A stretch of DNA of 64,000 bases from Talpa occidentalis. Its lineage: Eukaryota; Chordata; Mammalia; Eulipotyphla; Talpidae. The notes below the pieces were generated by a model, which had not been told where the DNA came from, did not search any database, and saw only the letters and a program-made list of their open reading frames with translations. The stretch is from NCBI RefSeq assembly GCF_014898055.3, contig NW_023602073.1, positions 84,548,678-84,612,677 of the forward strand. The letters run 5' to 3'. This document shows, one piece after another, positions 13,246 through 26,200 of the stretch (positions are counted from its first letter, which is position 1; each line of letters starts with the position of its first letter). Made by a program: the position numbers and the translations under genes.

Positions 13246-13651
13246 TGTAGGGTAAATGATTTTCAAGCCTTTCTGCCCTCCGGCATTAGGATAGCCTGGC
13301 CTGATAGGGCCACCTGCATTTGGTACATTGTTATATTTAGTTATGTTGTTTACTCTTGTGGGCCATGGCTGCAGTACTGATATATTCACCAAGAGAAGCA
13401 GAGGCAGGAGAGAGGCAGGAGAGAGAAGGGAAGAGAGAAGGACAGGGAGCCCAGAGTGAATATTTGCCAGGGGCTTGGAGGCCTATCGGCCTCCTTGCAC
13501 CCCTGCATCCCTTCCTGCCATGTCCTGGTTGCTGCACTACATGTAAAAGCTCAATAAAAGCCTGAGAAAGCCACTGAGGGCTCCAGGACTCTCCTTTACC
13601 CAGTCTGCTCCGATCTTAGAAAACCTGCAGTGTGTCCACCCTGGCCCTACA
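13246..13651 (+). mobile_element. Solo LTR of an endogenous retrovirus
   Basis: The element is 406 bases long. It begins TGTAGGG and ends CCCTACA, a perfect 7-base inverted terminus with the TG...CA ends of retroviral LTRs. CTCAC is duplicated exactly on both sides (13241-13245 and 13652-13656), a 5-base target duplication. A polyadenylation signal AATAAA lies at 13553-13558, which sets the orientation. No internal retroviral sequence or second LTR is present, so it is a recombination product. It lies in L2-like sequence. The family is not identified. Confidence 0.8.
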
Positions 13652-13656
13652 CTCAC

Positions 13657-16484
13657 TTTCTGCAACCTTCTCTCCTATGCTTTGTGGAGGGCAGGGTGGG
13701 CACTTTATGCTAAGTGCCTAAGGGCGAAGGAAACCCATCATGCCTTCAGCCTCAGAGGGCATTTTTACTGCTGATGGCAAAGAAAAAACTCTCTAAATGT
13801 ATTATTTTAATGAAATACTGAGGAAACAGAAATCAAGAGAAGTATATTCTGTTAAGTCCTTTGCTTATTTCTGTTTTTCTATACATAATTCTTACACAAG
13901 GACATGTCAAAGGAATTGCCATGACATAGTTGAGCTACAATTTCCTTTTCTGCCTTTTTGTATTGCTAAGTAGAGCCAGAACATTTAGCTTTTTTCTACT
14001 CCACATATTTAAGTGAAAAGGTGTAATCTATTTCTCAATTACTTAATTATATATAATTAATGTATCTTTCTGCTTTTATTCTCATTCTGAGAGCACATGA
14101 AGAGAAATTGCTAGTAATATGTCCCAGTTTTATCATTAGTTTTATCCTGGATGGTAATAATATTCTGAAAAATCACTTTATTATTAGTTATTTTAAAATT
14201 TTCCAGCATTCTAAATAATCATGATACTGACAATAATAATGATAAAAATAAGTAAGCTATTTTCTTTAGTCAAACCTTTTCATAATTTATATTACCTATT
14301 ACTAGACTGTATATATTAAATTTTAGTCTCTAATATATCCGAACAAAAGAATATTATAGCATCCCATTCTTTATTTTACTAGTTACAAATGACTTTGTTT
14401 TCCCCACTATATGAAAGTAGAGTATTGCAGTGAAATTTTTCATAAGCCAAAATGGAGTAAAGTGAAGAAGTAATTGCCATCAAATAATTAGGTCCAAATA
14501 AAACCTACAAAATAACCCATAAAACTTCAAATAACACTAACATACACTAAAAACAGGAATGATAGGAAATACATACAGCCTGAATGAAGTAGCTAATTAG
14601 GAAGGAGCTGGGTGTTGGAACCACTCAGCGTGTCCTCACTGACCCTCAGTGGCTCACGGCAATGAAACACTAAATTATATTTACATTTTCTGTTAATTTG
14701 TCAGTCACATAACTACACATATTTTTGCTTTCTTGTCTTTTGTCAAAAAAGAAAAAAACTCACTTTGAATTTCTTTGGGTTAGATAAAACAAGTACATCA
14801 CATCCCTAAATAATGTTTTGTTATAATGTTGATGGAAAAAAGAAAATCATAACTAACATTGAAAGAAATGTTACTATTTGAGCACCTGGTTTCATTATGT
14901 GTAGTTTTGCTTAAAGCAGCACATTCTAAGAACATATTGACAATTTTAAATGAGGACTTACTATGATTATGACCCAGAGATAGGGTGACAGAATATCACT
15001 TATAAAATGAGACATACCCGTATAACTTATAAGCATATAAATTAAGGACCTGGTTCAATAATCAAAGTCCACATTTATATGAACTACAAGCCCAGAGGTG
15101 TGGGCTCAATATTAAGTGATAATTATGTAGGTGGGTACACCATTTCATTTATAATAAAATGCAGTGGCTTGGAATTTATAAAGAAACAAAAATCCAATTA
15201 GGAGGTTTGCAAATGAAGTTATTTCATTACTGAATATATCAACTTTATTATATTGAAATTATCTCTCCAGTGTTAAATCTTTAAATCAATTTCTGTCATA
15301 ATTTTTTTCTCTTTACAAGTTAATATGGATATTGTGCAAACTGGATACCAAAGCATTCAATGGCCTCTCCCTTTATAATTCTTAAGTTTAATATTTAAGG
15401 ATAAATCATTTTCATTTTACTTCAAGTAAGACTTGCTGAAACTTGCCTATAGAGATTATCCAAGATACTTTAATTTTTAATTTCCAACTGCAAGCATATC
15501 TCTAAACTGAAATTTTAAACATGTTTATAGAATAATTTGTGTTAGAAAAATTAAATTGAGTTGGAGGCTGCTGCCCTTTTTCAATACTAATCTTTTTGTA
15601 GATAATTAATTGCAGAAAAATTCAAGCAGTTTTTAAGGATAACTCACTATTTGAAATTCTCTGTTGTGTTCAATTAGGTATGAAATAGGTGAATTAAGTA
15701 TAGATTTCACTAGTCCTTCCAACATGAAAGCACTATCTATCCTGTAAAATAAGCAGCTTCATGAGAAATGTGACTGTGTGATGTATTTCTGAGTGATCAT
15801 ATTACCATAGAACAAGAATTTTCAATTATAGATTAGCTTTGGTAAATCCTTGAAGTCAAGGATTTGAGTGATGCACACCAGCATCATTTGCATCTGTTAC
15901 CAGGTAGTCTACCAGACACTTTCTCAACCCCTACCCACACAAACTGTGGGTCACAGAAATGCGAATTGAGACAAAAATGCCCTTGGCTACCAGCACAACC
16001 TCTCTTTAGTTATCTAGCAGAAATAGCCAGCAAAAATTAATTCTCCCATCTCTTTTCCTTGTCTACATGTTCCCAGCAGTGAAGCACACAGCTATTAACA
16101 GTGGAGAATTCCTAGTTTGATATAGAATGCAAGCATTAGAAACAGAAGAAAATAATAAGTCAATATTAAGGGTAGAAACTGTGTGTAGGATGTAAGACTA
16201 TCTTATACCTCCCACCAAAAAAAAAAAAAAAGTGAGGAATTATAAGCTCCTACTTTATGAGACTGAATATGAGAATTACTAAAATTGTAATTTTCTCTGA
16301 GGGAAGAAACATATTTGGTTTCCTATGGCAATTTAAAAATTACAAATGAGGTGATCAGAACTCAGTGTTTGCAGATTCCTTCTGAGCTAAGCCCCTACAC
16401 TGAGTGCATCCTTCTATAAGTTAGGGACCAGTATATCTGGGTTTCTTGCTCTTTTTTGCTCATTTCTTGTACAATGGAGATCGT
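13657..16484. other. Intergenic, no gene seen
   Basis: Unique-looking AT-rich sequence. It contains an 18-bp AT palindrome (14043-14060) and nothing coding. Confidence 0.45.
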
Positions 16485-16665
16485 GTGATGTAGCAGCTAA
16501 GAGCATGAGTGAACTTTGAAGTCAGACAGCATGGATGTCTCCCTTTTATGCCACTTACTAGTGAAGTGAATACAGGAAGTTTATTTAACTTTCCTAATCT
16601 TAGCTTTCCCTCAGCTGTAACATGGAAATTAACAGTATGTCTTGCATCTAGTAAATATTCAAATG
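16485..16665 (+). repeat. MIR SINE
   Basis: TAGCAGCTAAGAGCATGAGT, GAAGTCAGACAGCATGGATG and GCCACTTACTAGTGAAGTGA match the MIR 5' half. Confidence 0.85.
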
Positions 16666-16859
16666 GTCCTAAAGTGTGTTTTTATATTCAATAATGGTTT
16701 TTATACTCATTAGAAATTAATAAAGTTGAGAGAGAAGAGAATAAGTATTTCTAGTATGTATTCTAAGTTGTAACTCCCTTTTTTCCAGTGGGAGTATCTT
16801 TGTTGATTTTATAATAACCTTATTAGAAGGTCCTGCTCCAACTGCACAATCTCATAAGT

Positions 16860-17160
16860 TCAAAGGTCTATGTGAGTTTGCTTCTCTAATCCCCTCCCCT
16901 ATTTCACTCTAACATATTTTCTGTGTAATAAATTCAATGGCCAAGGCAAACTTTAATATCACTTCATCTGTAAAATTTTTTCTAATCCTTTTAGAAGAAT
17001 TATTCACATCACCCCCTTAAGTTTCCACAAAGAGTATATCATTTTCTTGATTATTTTTGGTTAGTTGTCTGTGTATCCCCTTCTTGACAGTGTGCAAGTT
17101 CCTTGAGGGCAAAGACAATAGCTTACTTGTTCTTATTGAATACAACACTGTAAAAAACAG
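16860..17160 (+). repeat. L2 LINE 3' end
   Basis: AATATCACTTCATCTGTAAA, GTGCAAGTTCCTTGAGGGCA and AAGACAATAGCTTACTTGTT match the L2 3' end. Confidence 0.75.
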
Positions 17161-17814
17161 TTTTAAAATACACACTTTGGGAAGACAAATGCTGAAAATC
17201 TTTCTGGCCAGTGATATAATTTGGCACTTGGATAGCCATCAAGGATGGAAAAGTACAATTAGACCCTTCATAAATGTCACAGTGAAAAGTAACTGGGCAT
17301 TTGAGAGTCCAGCCAGAGTGGCACATTTTGAAGAAGCAGCTTTTGAGTGCCATTTCAGGATCCATATCTGCTCTTGATATTTTGTTGTTCAGAGGCTCTG
17401 CACAGCAGAATATAAAATAGCAGAAAATGGTCTTTTGTTCCTTTGCATTTGTTATTCTTCTAAAAATGAAATATATCTGTAGTCATTAAACATCATTAAC
17501 TATTCAACTTCACCAATAATTATAATGTGGTTTTTGTTCCACTTCTGAAATTCTCAAGATACAGATATAAAATTCAACTTAAATTTCTAAACTATAAGGA
17601 AGATGAAAACAATAATTTGCAATAGCCATAGCCATGTGAGGTCAATACTGTCAGTGATAGAAATTTGGGCATTAATTCACACACTTGGAGTGTAGAAATA
17701 TGACAAACTTTAATTATCTTTTGAAACACTTGGTTTAAATATAATCAAGGCTACTCCAAAAGGGCATGTGGCCAAGAGGATCCCATGACCTGGGGTGAAA
17801 CTAGAGAACCTCTT

Positions 17815-20215
17815 GGATATCAGAGACCAACACTGACCATTATCTCTAATGAGCATAGATTTTTAAAAAATCCTCAACAAAATCTTAGCAAACTGAATTT
17901 AACAGTGCATCAAAATGATCATATACCATGACCAACTGGGATTTATTCCAGGAGCACAAAGATGGTAGAACATCCAAAAAAAATCAATCAATGTAATTGA
18001 CCACATCAACAAAAGGAAAGAAAATCATAAGATTATATAAATAGAGGCTGAAAAAGCATTTGGTAAGATTTAACATTTATTTATAATAAAAGCCCTCTAA
18101 ACACTGGGGATAGGTAGAGCAAACACCAATAGAAGAAAGGTCATATATGACATACCCACAGCTAATGGTGAAAAAATAAAAGCTTTTCCACTAAGATCTG
18201 AAACAAGACAAAGATATCCACTTTCCCCACCACTATTTAACATGGTATTGGATGTCCTAGCTAGAGCAATTAAGCAAAAGAAAGATATAAAAGGAATCTA
18301 TCTTAGGAAAGAAGTAAAACTATAACTATTTGTAGATGAGATGATAATACACAGAGAAAACTCTGAAGACTCCATTAAAAGGCAACTGAAACAATAAATC
18401 AGCCTTTCTCTTTCTGCCAACTTGGACCCTGTGAAGACCTGGAAGGAACAGGACTTCTAAAATATGGCTGGGAGGCTGTGGTCCAAGGCCATTTATGCTG
18501 GCTACAAGCAGGGTTTCTGGAATCTGAGAGAGCACATAACTCTTCTTAAAATTGAAGGTGTTTATATTTGAGATAAAACTGAATTCTATCCAGGCAAGAG
18601 ATGTGCTTATGTGTACAAAGCAAAGAACAACACAGTGACTCCTAGTGGCAAATCAAGTAAAACTATAATATTGGAAAAGGTAACAGTGGCATGGTTCATG
18701 ACAAATTCCAAAGAAATATTCGCACTAAGGCCATAGGACACAGAATCTGCATGATGTTGTACCTCTCAAGGATTTAAACTTACTGAAAAGCCAACAATAA
18801 TAAAAAGAAACAAATCAATCCAGCAAAGTGACAGGTTACAAAATCAATTTATAAAAATGAGTTGTGTTCCTATATGCAAACAATAAGCTAGAAGAGAAAG
18901 AAATCAAGAAAACAATTTGCAATCACACCAAAAAGAATTAAATACATAGGAATAAATTTAACAAAGGAGGCAAAAGACCTGTACAATGAAAATTATAAAT
19001 TATTGTTGAAAGAAATAGAAAGATATACAGATTCAATGCAACCCCTATCAAGGATTCTGTGGCATTCATAAAAGATTGCCACACCACTCACAAAAGTTAA
19101 CTTGAAATGGTTCAAAGGCATGGAAGTAAGACTGCAAACCATAAACACAGAAGAAAACAGGCAAAACATTCTACAACATTGGGTTCAATGATGTCTTCCA
19201 GGGACTCTATTCCAATGTAAGAAGAACAAAACAAAAATAAACAAATGGGACTACATTTAACTAAAAAGGTTCTTTATAGTTAAAAGAAAAATCTATCATT
19301 AAAGTAAAATGACATCGTGACAAATGGGAGAAAACATTTGCACTTTATACATCTGAAAAGGAGCTAATAATCCAAAATTTACAAAGAACTCATGAGCTTG
19401 ACGATAAGAAAATAAAATGCCCAATCAAAAAAATGGGAAGAAGACTTAAAGAGACACTTCTCCAAAGAGGACAACAGATTGCCAATGGGCACATAAAAAA
19501 ATGTTCAGCATCACTCATCAAGGAAGTACAAATCAAAGCCACAACGAGTTACGACATTGAGAGTTGTCCACATAAAAAACAAAAACAGAAACAGGAAATG
19601 TTGGTGTAGTTGTGGAGAAAAAGGAACCTTCATACACTATTGGTAGGAATGTAGACTGGGCCAGCCTCTATGGGAGACAGTAGAGTAGTTCCTCAAAATA
19701 TTAAAAATAGATATTCCATGTGACCCAACAATTCCACTCCTAGGGATCTACTGAAGAATGCAAAAACAGAATTCAAAGGGATATATGCACTCCTATGTAC
19801 ACTGCACCACTACTCAAAATATCCAAGTTATGGAAACAGCCTAAGTGTCCATTAACAGAGGAGTGGATTTAGAAGATGTGGTATATATCCATGATGGAAT
19901 ACTACTCAGCTATAAAAGATAATATGAATTCTTGCCATTTGCAACAGCATGGACGGAACTGCAGGGGATTGTGCTAAACAAAATAAGTGAGAGAAAGACA
20001 AATGCCAGATGTTGTCACTTATATATGGTATATAAAAAACAAAACAGTCAGATAAAACCAAAATAGATTATGGTAGAGGTCTCTGGATGCCTTGGGGGTG
20101 CGTTACCATGTAACATACACCTGAAAGGTGTGATTCAATATCTCTGAATCATATACAGAATTATAAATCAATGTTACCATCATGAAAATTTAAATAAATT
20201 TAAAAATTAAAATTA
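17815..20215 (+). mobile_element. LINE-1 ORF2 and 3' UTR fragment
   Basis: Plus-strand L1 with recognisable ORF2 segments: CCAACTGGGATTTATTCCAG, the region after CTTTGTAGATGAGATGATAA, CAATTCCACTCCTAGGGATC and CCAAGTTATGGAAACAGCC. It has internal deletions and many stops. The RPL35A pseudogene interrupts it at 18400-18806. It ends in an A-rich tail near 20215. Confidence 0.9.
18400..18806 (+). pseudogene. RPL35A: RPL35A processed pseudogene, nested in an L1
   Basis: Intronless remnant of the mRNA for large-subunit ribosomal protein eL33. A leader with TTTCTCTTTCTGCC and GGACTTCTAAAA precedes the ATG at 18464, which reads [17 protein letters not shown] and then [14 protein letters not shown]. 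An in-frame TGA at 18569-18571 replaces the arginine codon after GVY. Downstream, [20 protein letters not shown] is recognisable, then the frame is lost; the remnant is about 19 bases shorter than the normal 110-codon ORF. It ends with a [12 protein letters not shown] segment and TAA at 18775-18777, then an A-rich tail. GAAACAA beside both ends (18388 and 18807) looks like a target duplication. L1 ORF2 sequence continues on both sides, so it landed in an existing L1. It is clearly dead. Confidence 0.9.
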
Positions 20216-20224
20216 AAAAATAGA

Positions 20225-20991
20225 AATGGAGAGGAACTTCCTCAACTAATAGATAAAAATATCTACTAAAAAAACTACTTCTGACATCATACTTAATGGT
20301 AAGAAAAACAAAACTTTCTTACTAAGTTCAGGAATGAGGCATAGATGTCCCCTCTCATTGCTTTTCAACATTGTGCTGGACATATTATCTATTAGAATAA
20401 GAGAATAAAAGGAAATAAAAAGAATACAGAATGGGAAGGAAGAAATAAAACTATTTTTGTTTGCAGAGAATATGATGATCTATATAGAAAATCTGTAAAA
20501 AGTAATCCCATAACTAAAAAGCAATTATAGAAGTTACAGTATACAAAGTTAATATATAAAAGTAATTGTTTTCCTTTGTACTAGCAATGAACAAATGGAA
20601 TTTGAAAATAAAAATACACTACCATTTACATTAGCATGAAAAAAATCCCTTTTTTTCTAACATATTATGTATAGTACTAAGATAACCTACAAAGGTTGAA
20701 TGAAAGATATCAAGGAAGAACTAAATAAATGGAGAAATAGTCCATGTTCATGGACAGAAAATTCATTGTCAAGTTGTTAGTTGTTCCTAAATTGATATGC
20801 ATATTCACTACAATTTCATCAAAATCCCAGCAAGTTATTTTGTGGATTAACAAACTGATGCTTAAATTTATAGGTAGAGGCAAAATACACAATAACAAGT
20901 TCAGTATTGAAGAAGAACAAAGTCAGAGGATGGAAACTTCCAAATTTGAAGGCTAACATAAAACTACAATTATAAAGACTGTGTAGTATAG

Positions 20992-21024
<33 letters not shown>

Positions 21025-21290
21025 CAAACATATCAATGGGACAGAATAGAGAGCCCAGAAATACAGTCCCATAAATATAGTCAACTGATCTTAGACAAAG
21101 AAGCAAAAGCAATACAAAGGAGCCTACATAATCTTTTCCACAAATGCTGCTGAAACAACTAGATGCAGAATATACACAGACCTTACACCTTTCACAAAAG
21201 TTAATTCCAAGTGGATCATACCTAAATGTAAAATGCAAACCAATAGAATTCCTCAAAGAGAAAATCTAGATAACCTTGGTTCTAACAGTG
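20225..21290 (+). mobile_element. Older LINE-1 ORF2 fragment
   Basis: A second plus-strand L1 starts at an earlier ORF2 position (GAGGAACTTCCTCAACTAAT) directly after the tail of the previous one. It runs through the region around ATAATCTTTTCCACAAATGC. A 29-base A run at 20994-21022 lies inside it. It is broken off by antisense L1 material to the right. Confidence 0.85.
20994..21022 (+). repeat. A29 run
   Basis: Twenty-nine consecutive A bases inside an L1 ORF2 fragment rather than at an L1 end. Confidence 0.95.
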
Positions 21291-21439
21291 ACTTTTATTT
21301 TATTTATTTTTAAAGAATCAAACCATATTTTTTACTTAGGGAGTCAAGTTTGAGATATCAGTACCTGATGAAACCAATAGTGTATCACATGAATGTATCA
21401 GTAGCAACTTGCAAAATGGTTAGTTCTATGAGCTTTTTT

Positions 21440-22140
21440 ATTAAGGAAATGTCTTTTTTTATTGATTAAATTTTTTCATTTTCTTATATTGTTGTTTATT
21501 TTTGTACAATATTTGATTTCTCCCCTCAGGTGTAATCCCCATAAATCTCCCACTACCATATCACCCCATGAACTGTCACCATAGTCTCTTGTGCTCTACT
21601 CTCCCCTGTTTTAAGCCCTCTCTCAACCTCCCCTGCGGCATGCCTTGCATCTATACTTAGCCTGAAAGTTTTGTCTTTTTTTTTTACCCATTCTTCAGTT
21701 TCCTTATATTCCTCTGATAAGTGAAACCATCGATATTTTTCTTTTTCCTTCTGACTTATTTCACTGAGCATAATCCTTCCAGCTCTATCCATTTTGTTGC
21801 AAATGGCATGAGTTTATCTTTTTTGATTGCTGAGTAGTATCCCATTGTGTATACATACCACATCTTCTTGATCCAGTCATCTGTTTTTGGAAAATTATGT
21901 TTTTTTGATATCTTAGCTATTATAAATAGTGCTACAATAAACATAGGAGTGAAGACTTCCTTTCAAATTGATGTTTTTGTGTCCTTTGGGTAGATTCCTA
22001 GGAGTGAAATCACTGGGTCATATGGTCGATCTGTTTTTAGTTTTCCATAGTGGCTGGGCCAGTCTGCATTCCCTCAAGCAGTGTGAGAAGGTTCCTTTTT
22101 TCTCCACATCCTTGTCATCCTTTGTTGTTGCCAGGTTTGA
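21440..22140 (-). mobile_element. LINE-1 3' end, antisense
   Basis: Minus-strand L1 3' UTR and ORF2 end. TACCACATCTTCTTGATCCA and TGGGTAGATTCCTAGGAGTG are L1 ORF2 C-terminal sequence read backwards. It is closely related to the copy at 48526-49710. Confidence 0.88.
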
Positions 22141-22149
22141 TTTTTGGGT

Positions 22150-22335
22150 TTTTTTCATTTTTTAAAATTTTTATTTATATATATTTTTTACACCATTTTT
22201 TGTGTAATCCCCACAGAATTTCCTTCACCAATGCAACCATGCACCGTCACCACAGTCCCCTGTGCTCCTCCCTCCCTCCTTCTGATCCCTTCCCTGCAGG
22301 ATACAAAACACAATACAGCACAACACAACACAAAC
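22150..22335 (-). mobile_element. Second antisense LINE-1 3' tip
   Basis: A further L1 3' UTR start (TTTTTACACCATTTTTTGTG, AATGCAACCATGCACCGTCA) repeats the layout found at 21460-21600. It is therefore a separate, very short truncated copy next to the first. Confidence 0.75.
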
Positions 22336-22441
22336 AAACAGACAATTATTAACAGTAACTTTTTAGATAGAACACCAAAAGCACTGTCAATGAGAGAAAG
22401 AAAGAAAACTGCCAAATTGGATTTCATTAAAATTCAAACCA

Positions 22442-22705
22442 GAGCCTCCCTGGTGGCCCAAGGGGTTAAGCACAGTACCCGAAGCTGTCTGCAGCCTCTG
22501 CAACACTAGTTCTATCCTTGGCCGGCCAGAGAAGTATCCACAGGGCACAGCAGACCTCTCCTGTCTTGCCCTCTGCTCCCCTCAGCAGTGTGTTTCAGTC
22601 AGTCTGCCTGTTCTGTTCCCCACTCTGTCTCTTGTGAATCCTCTCCTCTCCTGCACCTCTGACCTGTACCCCAGCTCTTGCATGCATAAATAAATAAATC
22701 TTTAA
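22442..22705 (+). mobile_element. tRNA-derived SINE inserted in L1
   Basis: Plus-strand copy that starts AGCCTCCCTGGTGGCCCAAG and ends in TAAATAAATAAATCTTTAA. The 13-base duplication AAAATTCAAACCA is perfect (22429-22441 and 22706-22718) and lies in L1 sequence, so the SINE postdates that L1. Confidence 0.92.
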
Positions 22706-23045
22706 AAAATTCAAACCAAATAAAAACTAAAACATCCTTTAGTAGGTACCTAGATAAATAAATTGTGGTATAACCTGACAATGGAATATTATTTAGTGCT
22801 AATAAGAAATGATTTATCAAGTTATAAAAAGACACAGAGGAAACTTAAATGCATATCACTAAGTCAAAGAACCCAGTATGTATGAAAAGGCTACATACTA
22901 TATGATTCCAAAACTATGAAGAAAGTAAAAAGATTAATTATTGCTAGGGGTTATGGAGAAGGGAAGAGTGAATAAACTGAATGCATAGAAAGTTTAGGGT
23001 AATGAAACAATTCTTTATGAAGATTTTGAATGAAGATTATGAATT

Positions 23046-23153
23046 GTTTTCTGTTTTTTAATTTTTTTTAAGATTTATTTATTTATACAAGCACTGGGTA
23101 CAGTTAGAAGCGCGGGCCCAGCACTCAACCGCTGTGCCACTAGGGGAGGCCCA
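23046..23153 (-). mobile_element. Internally deleted SINE (108 bp)
   Basis: Only the tail (to CAGTTAGAAGCGCGGG) and the tRNA head (GCCCAGCACTCAACCGCTG) remain, joined directly. About 150-190 internal bases are absent. Even so, AAGATTATGAATT is duplicated on both sides (23033-23045 and 23154-23166). Confidence 0.85.
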
Positions 23154-23240
23154 AAGATTATGAATTTTAAAAATCTTTAAATTACAGGAGCTTTATTCTT
23201 TGTAGGCTACTTAAGAATTGGAAATGTCAAACCAACTGTG

Positions 23241-26200
23241 TAAAAGTTAAAAATAATAACTTTATGCATACAAACCTACTACAATCTTATGTGATTTTTT
23301 ATTCATATTTTCTTCAAAATAATGTGTGAATATTGTTACCCATAGGCTACTGACAATGGTAAAATTGCTCTCCACTGTTGCTTATATATTACTCACTGAT
23401 GTCAATTAGTTATTTGAATCCCAAACAATTTTTAAATTATGATGCATTGAAAGAACCACAACAGGAACTCACTAATCTATAAATGTTTCATATGCCTTAT
23501 ACATTGAAAATATCACTTTTTTTAGAAGGTGTAAAGTCAGAAGAATGCAACATGAGCAGATGTCCAACGTCAATCTTCCAGCACTCAAAAATTGGTGAAT
23601 GCTGCCACTGCTTTAGCAGAATAATCAAACAACATGCGTCAGCTGCAACCTTTCTGCCTTCCTAATACTCTTGGGAATTTTTCTTAAAACAATATTCTAG
23701 GATAACAAAACAAACACATGTTTTTAAAACTTTTTCTTGCATTAAAAATACATCTAGAAGGAAAGGTATTACTGAAGGGTTTACATGGAACACTTATTCA
23801 CATCTTGAAAAACACTCTTGTTTCTATTGTTCTATTAGAAAATCTGCACGAATAGAATCAAAAGACCCAAAGTAAACAACGAATATCTTCTTTCAGCCTG
23901 TCAAACAAATGCTAAGGGAGAAGTGTATAAAACCTTAGTGTCATTTCTTCTCTTAGAAAACAATATATCCCTTCAACAGCAGATAGTCTCCTGATATAAG
24001 TGTGCATGCTGAGCATGGACGAGCAGGCAAAAATTACTAAAACCTGTGTGTGAAGATGGAGAATCTTTAAGAAATGATGAATAATAAATTATCAAGTTAG
24101 TCCTCCAGTTACATGTAGTTTACTATAGGGGGCTTCAGGTTCAACCAGTGTTCCTTCTATCTCTCTGGACAATCTTCCAAGAGGAAATATTTTCTACATA
24201 AGATATGAGACAAGGACTTCTCTGTATGTCTACTTTGCAGCATGTGTTACTTATTCTCATCCTTACTGTATGGAGAATTCATTTGATTAAAATTTTCACT
24301 TAGTAACAGCAAAAAAGTATAGAAAAATTCTGTGTTTATTTTAGAATACATGGATGACAAAAATCAAGTGAATTAACAGAGAACTGTGGCCACAGATCAT
24401 GCATGGAAAAAGAATGTCCTGTATGATGCAGATTCACCAACATGTTCCAGGCTTTGTATATTCATATCCTCTAATGGGCTTACTTGTTTTAAAAAAAATG
24501 TCAGCTACTGAAAGAGGACAGAAAGCTATTTTCCTATTGTATAGAAATACATTTAAATATTCATTGCATCTTATGGTTTTGCTATAAATATATAATATTG
24601 ATGCAACAGTTTATATAAGTTACCTGTGGACAAAAAATGATGAATTTTTCACTGTTTATATGAAAGTTTGATTGAAATCAGTTATTTTTAAAAACAGAAC
24701 ACTGACTCAGAAATTTGCTTGATCTTTATTTTTCTAATTGCAGACATTAGCCTACTTCAGTTTTTAATCATGATTTTGTCATTTATTATTGGGTATCTAA
24801 AGATACTGCAATTTAATAATCTATCCTGCAATAAAAGCCAGGTTGCTATTAAAAATAAAGCACAAGGTAGAGAATAAGAGCATAAAAGTGACCAAAAATC
24901 TACAGCACCAAGTCAGTAGCCTTACAAAAGAGGAAAGAGCAAAGTGAAAATATGGACAAATTACTTTGGAAAGAATCAGATATTTGCTTTGCTATTTATT
25001 ATGAGTCACCCTTCCTCAAGGAATATAAAAATTATACACATTGTATTTTATGTTTCCAAAACTAGAACAAAAAAATGTGTTCAATCTCAGAATTAATAAG
25101 TAATGGCTGTGATAGCTCACATTCTTTCTGGACCTCTCTGTGATTCTTTCTGGAATCTCAATATTCTAATTCTTGAAGGGAATTATCTCTGTGCTTATTT
25201 TGAGTATTAAAATCCTTCTGAAAAGAAACAACAGTGCATGGAACTTCAAGATTTTATTGTGTAACTTATCTTGAAAAAGTTAGTTAAAGTATTACACATT
25301 TCAGGCTATTTTCTGACCCTGAAATGCAATTAAGGAAGACCTCTTTCTGGCTGCTTTGCTAAATGTTCTTAGTGCCATCTGCTGCATGCTTCCGGCTACT
25401 GTAGGGAAACTATTCCAGTTAATAGGAGTTTTTGACTCTAGAAAAATCTGTATCATATTTATCTTATTACAATCCATGTGTGGAAAGAAAACATTTTATA
25501 CATTTGCATACCTACATAGAAAATTATTTTAAAGCAAACAGAAATAATAGTGCTTAACTCTGTGATTCTTAAGACTAAAAATATTTCTTAAATGTACTCT
25601 AATTCCTCAACTGAAAGTCTACATGTATTAATTTCATTAGGTAAATATTTAGCACTGGCTTCAGCTGATCAGTGAGTCACTGATTGATGAAGCAGCACTT
25701 CTAAATTGAAACTATTATCATTAGCTTGCTTCTTAGAAAATTAGTGAATTTATTATATGTAAAAGTGGCAAAAATATACAACGATAACACATTGGAGGAT
25801 ATGCATAATGATTTTTGTAATTAAAGGGCTCATATTTGAGCTAAAAACTAAAAAGGACAGATATAGAAGGACATTTTAAAAATAGATGAGCCTATAATTT
25901 TAAGCAGTATTTCAAAAGATACATGTAGTTAACGACTACCTAAGTAGAGAGGAAAAAAATCTGCTTGTGATTTGATTATTTGTGTAACAGGGAAATTTGT
26001 GCCCAAGTATGCGGCCCTATGGCACCTTATGGACCCCCCTAACAATACCATTTGGAAATAGTCTCTAATTCCTCTAAAGACTGGTGTATATCAGTTAACT
26101 ATATCCCTTTGATGTTTCATTTCCTTACTTAGGTTGTCTTTTGCTGATTTAAAATTCATTACTGCAAGATCTGGTGTGGTAAGATGGTTGCCTATTCAGG

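Larger units (their letters stand above)
22345..23240 (+). mobile_element. LINE-1 3' remnant with two SINE insertions
   Basis: CCAAATTGGATTTCATTAAA and CCTGACAATGGAATATTATT continue the plus-strand old L1 of 20225-21290 after the antisense insertions. SINEs occupy 22442-22705 and 23046-23153. Confidence 0.75.

Noticed and set aside
14043..14060. 18-bp AT-only palindrome
   Set aside because: Expected by chance in such AT-rich sequence.
20819..21256. 145-codon minus-strand open frame with a phenylalanine run
   Set aside because: It is the antisense of an L1 ORF2 fragment; the phenylalanines come from the 29-base A run.
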